NCBI GenBank assembly: GCA_019421385.1
Contig: JAHZFK010000014.1
Span: 45,675 to 70,252 of the forward strand
DNA: 24,578 bases
DNA from: Clostridiales bacterium
GTDB taxonomy: Bacteria; Bacillota; Clostridia; Oscillospirales; Butyricicoccaceae
Reading direction: 5' to 3'
Part shown: in pieces, positions 7,358 to 13,787 of the stretch
How the letters are laid out: each line of letters opens with the position of its first letter
How positions within the stretch are numbered: position 1 is the first letter of the stretch
Notes under the pieces: generated by a model
Database searches by the model: none
The model's input: only the letters and a program-made list of their open reading frames with translations
What the model was told of the DNA's origin: nothing
Translations under genes and position numbers: made by a program

Positions 7358-8575
7358 ATGAAAACGCTATCTATGTTCAGCTACTTTGGTGGCAAAGCAA
7401 AACTAGCCCCATTGATCTGTGATTTGATCGATTATAAGAATACAGATACATACATAGAGATGTTTGGTGGCGCGTGTAGGGTTTTGCTGAATAAAGCGCG
7501 GCATGATTTGGAAATATACAATGATTCCTCTGCTGGCCTGTGTGCGTTTGTTAGCATGATGAGCAATCAGGACACAGCACATGAATTGATTGCCCGGCTC
7601 TATGAAACGGAATATAGTCAGGAACAATTTGATTGGGCATTAGATATCCGTAATAAAGTTGATGATAATATAGGTGCCCAGATTTCTGACGAGCTAATGC
7701 GTTTTTTCAAGTACGTAGCGCAAAAGAAAAAGAAATGTCCACACTACCAGCTAAATCCTGAAGAAAGGGCGAAAGCTAAATATATTCTTGAAGAGTGGAA
7801 AAAATATAGGGCGCATTATGATTTGTTCCATGCAATTCGAGATGCATATAAATTCCAGTCACAAGATACGCAATCATCGTCAGGACATGAAGAGCAAGGT
7901 GAAAATAAAAAGGAAGATTTTTGGGATTACGTGAGAGGTCTTCTCCAAAGTGAAAATGAAGCGGAACGTTCGGAGGCTTGGAAATACGCGGCCGATCTGA
8001 TCCGAGGTAAAAATGGAATAGAATATTTAGATGTTTGGGACTACGTAACAGATCGTCCACAAGCTGAAATATATGGCATTTCGGAAATCGACCTTGCAGT
8101 AGCTACATACGTGGTATATGCACAAAGCCGTGACGCAATGGGAAAGTATTGGACTTCGTACAAGTATAAGAGCCAAGAAGCATATTATAGACAAATTGAT
8201 CGACTGTATGATGTTGCTGATAGGTTAGAGGGTGTCCACGTAAACCAAATAAATGCACTTGACTATTGTCTTGATAATGCTTGTATATTAAGTAGTCCGG
8301 ATGTGTTCTGTTATGCTGACCCAAGTTATCTTCATGGTGAAAAAGATTTAGGTTGTGGGGTTTATAAGCATCCTTCTGCCTATGAAGATCACGAATGGTT
8401 TTTGGACATGGTACATAATGCAAAATGTAAAATGATTATCAGCAATTATGATAATGAGTTATATAATAAATACCTGCGTGGTTGGAACAAAATTGAAATC
8501 CCCACAAAGACCTCTGTTGGCGGTAAAGCAGACAACAGACGAACAGAGGTGTTGTGGTATAACTATTCGCTGTGA
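7358..8575 (+). CDS. D12-class (Dam-like) DNA adenine N6-methyltransferase, orphan
   Basis: 405 residues. S-adenosylmethionine-binding motifs are at the N-terminus (FSYFGGKAKLAPLI at 7-20; YIEMFGGACRVLLNK at 32-46) and the catalytic DPPY-type motif is DPSY at 321-324, an accepted variant. Dam/DpnM-type enzymes methylate adenine in short sites such as GATC, but specificity cannot be read here. The protein is longer than typical Dam (about 280 residues): residues about 120-240 form a charged insert with a low-complexity stretch (SQDTQSSSGHEEQGENKK) and two similar WDYV segments, in the region expected to recognise the target. No restriction enzyme gene is adjacent. Possible roles are protection from host restriction or epigenetic control of the element. 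Confidence 0.9.
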   Translation: MKTLSMFSYFGGKAKLAPLICDLIDYKNTDTYIEMFGGACRVLLNKARHDLEIYNDSSAGLCAFVSMMSNQDTAHELIARLYETEYSQEQFDWALDIRNKVDDNIGAQISDELMRFFKYVAQKKKKCPHYQLNPEERAKAKYILEEWKKYRAHYDLFHAIRDAYKFQSQDTQSSSGHEEQGENKKEDFWDYVRGLLQSENEAERSEAWKYAADLIRGKNGIEYLDVWDYVTDRPQAEIYGISEIDLAVATYVVYAQSRDAMGKYWTSYKYKSQEAYYRQIDRLYDVADRLEGVHVNQINALDYCLDNACILSSPDVFCYADPSYLHGEKDLGCGVYKHPSAYEDHEWFLDMVHNAKCKMIISNYDNELYNKYLRGWNKIEIPTKTSVGGKADNRRTEVLWYNYSL

Positions 8576-8577
8576 AG

Positions 8578-8612
8578 AAAAGGCCTATTAACATAATGTT
8601 AATAGGCCTTTT
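8578..8612 (+). terminator. Intrinsic terminator, bidirectional
   Basis: AAAAGGCCTATTAACA (8578-8593) pairs perfectly with TGTTAATAGGCCTTTT (8597-8612), loop TAA. It starts 2 bases after the methyltransferase stop. Confidence 0.88.
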
Positions 8613-8748
8613 AGTATAAGAAATGAATGTGCAATCAGATCAAATTAACTTAATAATTCCTTACATAATCACCATAGTTTATCACTCGTCCCAGCGTTAC
8701 AATATGCAAGCATCAAGAGAAAACCAATAGAAAAGGAGAAACAAGACC

Positions 8749-9243
8749 ATGTGCAAAGTATTGATTAACGAAGTGATGCTTGGCAAACGGAGCGTTGGGT
8801 TTGAATGCTACTCTAGCGAGAACAAAGAAATGGTGGGTATGACAGCCAAACAGGTCAAAAACGCAATCAAAGCAGGAAACAAAGTCTTCGGGTTCCGGTT
8901 GGAGAGCAGCGGAGAATTAGCAGTAGACAGGGAGTTTTGTAATAACTATATGGTTAAGACGGGTATTGGCTCACTTTGTCCCAAGTATGAAAGTGATTGC
9001 ATTGTCAATATCATGTATACAGTAGTGGGAAAGTCTGGCACGGAATATGAGGTGGTGTCTAGTAGGTTTTTTCATGGTATGATGGCTGAAGAAAAAATTA
9101 AGACACTGCATGAGCTAGGCGCAATAAATGGAATAAAAATAGATAGCAAAGGGAAAATACAAGTGCTGTGTTCGGCGGTGAAAGGCAGTACTAAAGAAGT
9201 GATCAGCAAGCCCGAAATGAATCCGGATAGCATGGTGAAATAA
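8749..9243 (+). CDS. Unknown 164-residue protein
   Basis: Starts with ATG 11 bases after AAAGGAG, and stands alone between two terminators (8578-8612 and 9264-9298). It has no signal peptide or membrane segment. The residues MTAKQVKNAIKAGNKVFGFR suggest a small alpha/beta unit, and five cysteines are spread through the chain without a clear metal motif. I do not recognise the family. Monocistronic layout between terminators suggests independent control. No function is assigned. Confidence 0.75.
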   Translation: MCKVLINEVMLGKRSVGFECYSSENKEMVGMTAKQVKNAIKAGNKVFGFRLESSGELAVDREFCNNYMVKTGIGSLCPKYESDCIVNIMYTVVGKSGTEYEVVSSRFFHGMMAEEKIKTLHELGAINGIKIDSKGKIQVLCSAVKGSTKEVISKPEMNPDSMVK

Positions 9244-9263
9244 AATATAGAAAATGCGTGATA

Positions 9264-9298
9264 AGAGCACTCAACTGTACATGTTGAGTGCTCTTTTT
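9264..9298 (+). terminator. Intrinsic terminator
   Basis: AGAGCACTCAAC (9264-9275) pairs perfectly with GTTGAGTGCTCT (9283-9294), loop TGTACAT, then TTTT. Confidence 0.88.
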
Positions 9299-9372
9299 CG
9301 TTTATCAGACTTGAAAAAAGACTTTTTGATATAGATATAAGTAAGCGGATAATAAAATGGGGGGATTAACTA

Positions 9373-9990
9373 ATGATTGCACAGGATAGTGCAATGCTGG
9401 AGAAAGCTTTTGAAATCCTGAATAGGGTGTATTTTGGAAGTGCACTGCCAAAAGTAATGATTACGATACAATCACGCCCAAAGGTGTATGGATACATCAC
9501 GACACAGGAGGTATGGAAAGATGAAGCAGCCAGTTATTATGAGATCAATATTAGTGCAGAGCATTTAGATAGACCAATCGAAAATGTGTTAGCTACTTTA
9601 CAACATGAAATGGTGCATCTTTATTGCATGGTAAATGGTATTGCTGATACATCAAAGTCAGGACGATATCACAATAAGCTTTTTAAAGCAGAAGCAGAAA
9701 AGCGTGGACTTCTTATTGAGTATGCGCCATATATCGGATACAGCAAAACCACGCCAAGCACAGGGTTTATTGCAGTACTGAAAGAGAATGGGCTTATGGA
9801 ATTGGGTATTGATCATCACCGGGATGATAACCTCTCCCCTTCCCCATCTGCAGGTGGTCAAACAGGAAAAAGAAAATCAAGTACACGGAAATATATTTGC
9901 CCATCATGTGGCATGAGCGTAAGGGCAACAAGAGAAGTTAATATCCTGTGTGGTGATTGTATGTGTACGATGGAGGTGGAGCAGGCGTAG
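9373..9990 (+). CDS. SprT-like zinc metalloprotease with C-terminal zinc ribbon
   Basis: 205 residues; GGGGGGA lies 7 bases before the ATG. The SprT-like core has HEMVH at 78-82 (HExxH, E79 catalytic) and the third ligand H100 in GRYHNKLFKAEAEKRG. A linker rich in Ser/Gly/Lys (about 152-172) leads to a zinc ribbon with C176/C179 and C193/C196. This architecture matches SprT/SprTN-type proteins, of which the eukaryotic member SPRTN degrades DNA-protein crosslinks. Bacterial SprT-like proteins are frequent on mobile elements but their substrates are mostly unknown. In this element, removal of recombinase or relaxase adducts from DNA is an attractive but unproven idea. Confidence 0.88.
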   Translation: MIAQDSAMLEKAFEILNRVYFGSALPKVMITIQSRPKVYGYITTQEVWKDEAASYYEINISAEHLDRPIENVLATLQHEMVHLYCMVNGIADTSKSGRYHNKLFKAEAEKRGLLIEYAPYIGYSKTTPSTGFIAVLKENGLMELGIDHHRDDNLSPSPSAGGQTGKRKSSTRKYICPSCGMSVRATREVNILCGDCMCTMEVEQA

Positions 9991-10019
9991 CAGACAATAT
10001 GAGATAAGTCAAATGGGAA

Positions 10020-10098
10020 GTGTCATTTACAGTCTCATAAGTGTTTCAAAGCAGTATCAATAGGGATTTTTATGTTTATATGAGACTGCAAATGAAAC
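10020..10098. repeat. 20-bp inverted repeat upstream of the serine recombinase gene
   Basis: GTGTCATTTACAGTCTCATA (10020-10039) and TATGAGACTGCAAATGAAAC (10079-10098) are reverse complements with two mismatches, separated by 39 bases and ending about 118 bases before the recombinase start. Position and size fit a recombination (res-like) site or an operator for that enzyme; there is no T-run, so it is not a terminator. Confidence 0.65.
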
Positions 10099-10216
10099 GC
10101 TCAATTGGGTATGGTCTAATGAAGCATAGGGTGTGTCAATGAGGTAATATGGGTTAAAATGGGACTTGAAGCATTCAAGTGACTAGTGATGAACAAGAGA
10201 AACGAGGTTTTTTAAG

Positions 10217-10813
10217 ATGAAATTCTTTTATTCCAGAGTAAGTACAGTAGACCAAAATGAAGCAAGACAGATAGAACAAGCAAAACAAGGTGACTACGAT
10301 AAAGTTTATCTGGATAAGGCGTCTGGTGCAAATATGGAGCGTGCAGAACTGAATATAATGCTAAATCAATTACGCGAAGGCGATTCGGTTACTGTGTTGA
10401 GTATAGATAGATTGGGAAGAAACACCCGTGATATACTGACGATCGTAGATAAAATTACTGAGCAAAAGGCAAGTTTGGTTTGTCTTAGTCCACATTTTAC
10501 GAGTGCAGACCATTATGGGGAATTCTTTCTAAGTATGCTTGCATGCTTTGCGCAATTGGAGCGAAAGCAAATATTGGAAAGGCAGATGCAAGGTATTAAA
10601 ATTGCTAAGCAAGCAGGGAAATATAAAGGACGTAAGCCGAAAACAATAGAAAATTTTGAAGCTGTTTATAAGCAGTGGTGTGACGATAAGATAACATCAG
10701 AGCAGGCGGCAAAGCTTTTAGAGATCAGCAGGTCTACATTTTATAGGAGGGTAAAAGCGTATGAAGAAAGTAAAACAGTAGATTTTGGATGTGAAGCAGT
10801 AAACAAAAATTAG
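10217..10813 (+). CDS. Small serine recombinase (resolvase/invertase family)
   Basis: 198 residues. The N-terminal catalytic domain has YSRVST with the nucleophile at S9, SIDRLGRNTRD carrying the active-site arginines, and the long helix around FFLSMLACFAQLERKQILERQ. A C-terminal helix-turn-helix (TSEQAAKLLEISRSTFYRRV, about 160-180) binds the crossover site. Length and order are those of Tn3-type resolvases and Hin/Pin-type invertases; the two cannot be told apart with confidence here. Its substrates could be the inverted repeat at 10020-10098 or sites in the repeat-rich tract downstream, where it could resolve dimers or rearrange the region before the surface genes. It stands alone in its transcription unit. 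Confidence 0.9.
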   Translation: MKFFYSRVSTVDQNEARQIEQAKQGDYDKVYLDKASGANMERAELNIMLNQLREGDSVTVLSIDRLGRNTRDILTIVDKITEQKASLVCLSPHFTSADHYGEFFLSMLACFAQLERKQILERQMQGIKIAKQAGKYKGRKPKTIENFEAVYKQWCDDKITSEQAAKLLEISRSTFYRRVKAYEESKTVDFGCEAVNKN

Positions 10814-11180
10814 GGATACATTGCACGTACAACCTAGGTGAAAAAAATTTTTGAATTTGAAATGTAATGATACATTGATGATTTGATAGCGATACGTCAA
10901 GTGATACAGTGGTGAAAAAAATTATGCAGCAAAATGAGGAAAAAGTGAGTTGACTTAGGTACGGAAAGGGTAAATGATTTTAGGATATCATGGAAAAAAA
11001 CACATAACATAACAGAATAAAATATTAACTTAGGATGTAAGACTTAAAAGGCGAACATTCCATATAGAAACAAAGCATCAATTTGATTAAAAGCAAAGAA
11101 GTGATACAAGAAGCAAATAGTATATTAGTTAATCTCGGATAAGATATGGCTATCTCAACTATCAAAGCAAAAGCATAAAC

Positions 11181-11214
11181 AAAGCATTGGTATGACCCCA
11201 ATGCTTTTGTTTTT
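11181..11214 (+). terminator. Terminator-like hairpin opening repeat copy 1
   Basis: AAAGCATTGG (11181-11190) pairs with CCAATGCTTT (11198-11207), loop TATGACC, followed by TGTTTTT. No gene ends here, so it would terminate a noncoding transcript. Confidence 0.65.
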
Positions 11215-11435
11215 AATCCACCAGACAGATAGTAAAAAATATCATCAGTATGGTTCCGGTTACAGAGCATAGGGGTAAAAATTTGCATACCTGTTTTGCA
11301 ACCTTCCACAGAAGTAAAGTAACCACTAAGTCCACGGGGTTATATCCAAAATTAAGAGAAATGACAAACAATCTAGTTTACAAGCTACACATTAGATAAA
11401 ACCAATGCAGCTTACCTATCTCAGAAAATACAATA
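11181..11435 (+). repeat. 255-bp noncoding direct repeat, copy 1
   Basis: Matches 11555-11810 at high identity, with substitutions in patches. A block of more than 50 bases is identical (from CCTTCCACAGAAG to CCAAAATTAAGAG). It opens with a 10-bp perfect hairpin. Confidence 0.85.
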
Positions 11436-11554
11436 CGCAAGCAGCATTGTGTTTTACAGAAAGTACATAGAAAAAGTGTGATAATGGACTGATAAAATCC
11501 CAACATGCTTATAGCTGACGGTAGGAGCATAATAATTATCTCGCATTACAGACA

Positions 11555-11588
11555 AAAGCATTGGTATGTTGCCAATGCTTTTGTTTTT
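11555..11588 (+). terminator. Terminator-like hairpin opening repeat copy 2
   Basis: AAAGCATTGG and CCAATGCTTT (11572-11581) form the same stem as in copy 1. The loop has changed to TATGTTG while the stem and the T-rich tail are kept. Confidence 0.65.
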
Positions 11589-11810
11589 AATTCCCCAGAC
11601 AGATAGTAAAAAATATCATCAGTATGGTTTCGGTTACAGAACATAGGGATAAAAATTAGAATACCTGTTATACAACCTTCCACAGAAGTAAAGTAACCAC
11701 TAAGTCCACGGGGTTATATCCAAAATTAAGAGGAATGAAAAACAATCTAGTTTACAAGCTACACATTAGATAAAACTGATGCAGCTTATCGAACTCAGAG
11801 AATACATTAC
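11555..11810 (+). repeat. 255-bp noncoding direct repeat, copy 2
   Basis: Second copy, 374 bases after the first. The regions between the copies (11436-11554) and after copy 2 are not similar, so conservation is confined to this unit. Confidence 0.85.
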
Positions 11811-11975
11811 AGATTATACCCAAGAACCTTGGCAAGTAGCATTAAAATTAGATAGCAGAGACTTGGGATGATGATAGCGAGAGCAGATCATATTTTATAT
11901 ACAGTAAGCAGAAACATATAAGTTAGCACGATACATTATAACCAGCTAACATATTTCGGGATTTTAGATGATAAG

Positions 11976-12136
11976 CATGTTCAATACGCTAGTCATAATC
12001 GGAATCATAGAATGGAACTGAGGGGGGAAAACAAGCTGTACAGAATGTTGAAAACATGTTCAATACGCTAGTCATAATCGGGATCGTAGAATGGGACTGA
12101 TGGGGGTGAAAAACCATCTGTACGGAATGTTGAAAA
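11976..12136 (+). repeat. Tandem duplication of an 80-bp noncoding unit
   Basis: The units 11976-12054 and 12055-12136 both begin CATGTTCAATACGCTAGTC, run through TAGAATGG(A/G)ACTGA and a G-run, and end CTGTAC(A/G)GAATGTTGAAAA. Differences are mostly single substitutions plus a small indel after the G-run. Confidence 0.85.
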
Positions 12137-12208
12137 ATGCATATATGTTAAAACTGGGGGCTTGAAACTGAGAAAGAAAATACATAGGGAAAAATGTCAA
12201 ATCATGAC

Positions 12209-12237
12209 TTGTAATGCCAGCAAATCAGCAATATAAT
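12209..12237 (+). promoter_or_regulatory. Promoter of the surface-protein locus
   Basis: TTGTAA (12209-12214) and TATAAT (12232-12237) are 17 bases apart. The predicted 5' leader of about 140 bases holds an 8-bp stem (GTGGTGCA 12256-12263 with TGCATCAC 12280-12287) and an AAGGAGG at 12304-12310 with no start codon at the right distance. This suggests some leader control. Confidence 0.6.
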
Positions 12238-12383
12238 GGAAATACGCTGATGCTCGTGGTGCAGCTGAAAGATTGAAGATGCATCACAAAAAGGAGCAAA
12301 ATTAAGGAGGGATAATCATCCATATTACATACACATATCTGAAAGAGGTAGTGTAAATTTTAGAAAGAGAGGCATAAGCATTT

Positions 12384-13625
12384 ATGAAAACTCAATTTAT
12401 TAAGGTGAAGCGCATATTGATACCGATGATTATGGCGGTAGCGATAGTAGCGCAGGGAACGGTATCGGCGTTAGCGTTAGATACGGAGGATGTTAGTGAT
12501 TTAATCACTATGGATGGGAGTATCGTGATGGAGGTCGGTGACGTCGATGCGCTTACTTCTGCGGCTCCGATAGCCCGCTCCACCACTCCTACTCCTAATC
12601 TGGAAGATTTCAGTGATTATGAGAGTGTATTAAAGAATCACTGGGCGGTTCGGGACAATAATATTCCGATTTTGTTATCTCAGGGAGGTATCAAAGGTAC
12701 TTCGGATGGAAATGGTGGGTTAAAGTTTGACCCAGACCGTAGCATCACCACAGCAGAGATACTGTCCCTAATCCTTGAGGCAGCTAATCAGAATCTTGTG
12801 GATGATACTAAGGCATGGCCAGACCGCGTAATTGACCCAGCTATTGAGCTTGGCATTATCCCCTCCAGCATGTCCTCAGAAGCCAACACTCCTATTACCA
12901 GAGAAAAGATGGCGATGGTGCTTGTTAATTCTGCGAAAGCAATTCGCAATGAGGATACCACCGGCATCACCTTTGATGCTTCTAAGATAGGCGACCTGAA
13001 TCAGGCAGACTCCACTTATCGTTCTTATATCCAGACTGCGTATGGAATGGGTTTACTTGAGGGTAGTGGAAATGGTTACAAGCCGAAGTCTGCAACCACT
13101 CGTGCAGAGACTTGTGTTATTGTAAATCGTTTGTATGGTTATATGCCACGTGTAGAAATCAAGGATGATGATACCATCATTGAAATGCCCGAGGGCCTGT
13201 CTCCTCTGCCGGACGGTAGCAACGTAGGTATTTCTGGCATTGTATACCCCAAGGAGGGTGACGTCATCAATGGTGTTAAGGTAGAGCGCGATCCTGAAAC
13301 CGGAGTACTTGGTTTAGGTGGCGATGGCAAGGGTGGTATTTACCTTGGCCTTGTTTCTCCCATCAATGGTGCTCAGATAGAGATTGGAGACATCGCTGAA
13401 GATTTCTATGACAATATGGGTGGCCAGTACTTGCAAAAAGGAGACTACGTCTTCTGGGAGACCGAATGGGCTATGATCGAGGGCGCAGGCATGCGTAAGG
13501 TTGAGAAGATAGCCAATCCAACCAATGGAATGGTAGCAGACATTCATGGTAATCTGACAACTGGTAGTCCTTCTGATAAGGATGTTTTCTTTGTTTACGA
13601 TGGCTACTGGCAGACCTGCAAATAA
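12384..13625 (+). CDS. Secreted protein with S-layer homology (SLH) repeats
   Basis: 413 residues. It has a signal peptide (basic KTQFIKVKR, then hydrophobic core; cleavage near residue 32, ALALD). Three SLH-like repeats follow: about 73-135 (NHWAVRDNNIPILLSQGGIKG, DPDRSITTAEILSLILEAA), 145-190 (WPDRVIDPAIELGII, TPITREKMAMVLVNSAKAI) and 200-255 (YRSYIQTAYGMGLLEGSG, ATTRAETCVIVNRLYGY). SLH domains usually anchor proteins to pyruvylated secondary cell-wall polymers. The C-terminal 150 residues are acidic and glycine-rich and unrecognised. It is followed by the leader ORF and the 917-residue secreted protein, so it may anchor or partner that protein at the cell surface. It is an unusual cargo for a small element. 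Confidence 0.85.
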   Translation: MKTQFIKVKRILIPMIMAVAIVAQGTVSALALDTEDVSDLITMDGSIVMEVGDVDALTSAAPIARSTTPTPNLEDFSDYESVLKNHWAVRDNNIPILLSQGGIKGTSDGNGGLKFDPDRSITTAEILSLILEAANQNLVDDTKAWPDRVIDPAIELGIIPSSMSSEANTPITREKMAMVLVNSAKAIRNEDTTGITFDASKIGDLNQADSTYRSYIQTAYGMGLLEGSGNGYKPKSATTRAETCVIVNRLYGYMPRVEIKDDDTIIEMPEGLSPLPDGSNVGISGIVYPKEGDVINGVKVERDPETGVLGLGGDGKGGIYLGLVSPINGAQIEIGDIAEDFYDNMGGQYLQKGDYVFWETEWAMIEGAGMRKVEKIANPTNGMVADIHGNLTTGSPSDKDVFFVYDGYWQTCK

Positions 13626-13660
13626 TGATACTAACATGAATATTTTCAAGTCAAACTAGA

Positions 13661-13689
13661 GAGGTGTGATGTTTAGAGCATCACACCTC
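13661..13689 (+). other. Strong hairpin between the two surface genes
   Basis: GAGGTGTGATG (13661-13671) pairs perfectly with CATCACACCTC (13679-13689), loop TTTAGAG. Only CTCTTGAT follows, so the T-run is poor; an RNA processing or partial-attenuation point is more likely than a full terminator. It separates the SLH gene from the leader ORF. Confidence 0.7.
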
Positions 13690-13717
13690 CTCTTGATATA
13701 AGGAGGAAATTTTAAGA

Positions 13718-13783
13718 ATGACAATCACACCACGAGGACATCCGAACTACACATTGAGCGGAATAAGTTTCAACAGGAGGTAA
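13718..13783 (+). CDS. 21-codon leader ORF coupled to the 917-residue secreted protein
   Basis: The ATG at 13718 follows AAGGAGG with 10-base spacing and encodes MTITPRGHPNYTLSGISFNR plus a final R, ending TAA at 13781-13783. Its last two codons, AGG AGG, are the ribosome-binding site of the next gene, whose ATG is 4 bases after the stop. Ribosomes finishing here would open or load the downstream start, a classic coupling layout. The peptide has no recognised family, and may matter only as a translated leader. Confidence 0.55.
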   Translation: MTITPRGHPNYTLSGISFNRR

Positions 13784-13787
13784 ACAG

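Larger units (their letters stand above)
10814..12208. other. Repeat-rich noncoding tract, about 1.4 kb
   Basis: No credible ORF is found on either strand; the longest (94 codons, minus, 11025-11309) lies over a repeat and its copy in the second repeat is not conserved as protein. The tract holds two 255-bp direct repeats, each opening with a perfect hairpin, and a tandem of two 80-bp units. It also contains small dyads such as GTTAGC...GCTAAC near 11923-11947 and CCAAG...CTTGG near 11822-11834. It lies between the serine recombinase and the promoter of the surface locus, so regulatory RNAs or recombination sites are both possible. Confidence 0.7.

Noticed and set aside
11025..11309. 94-codon minus-strand ORF over the first noncoding repeat
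   Set aside because: In the second repeat the matching frame carries many amino-acid-changing differences and the context differs; there is no ribosome site. The conservation looks like nucleotide-level, not protein-level.
12251..12305. Two 8-codon mini-ORFs in the leader of the SLH gene
   Set aside because: They have no ribosome sites, and the AAGGAGG after them has no properly spaced start codon. Too weak to call, though the leader may still be regulatory.
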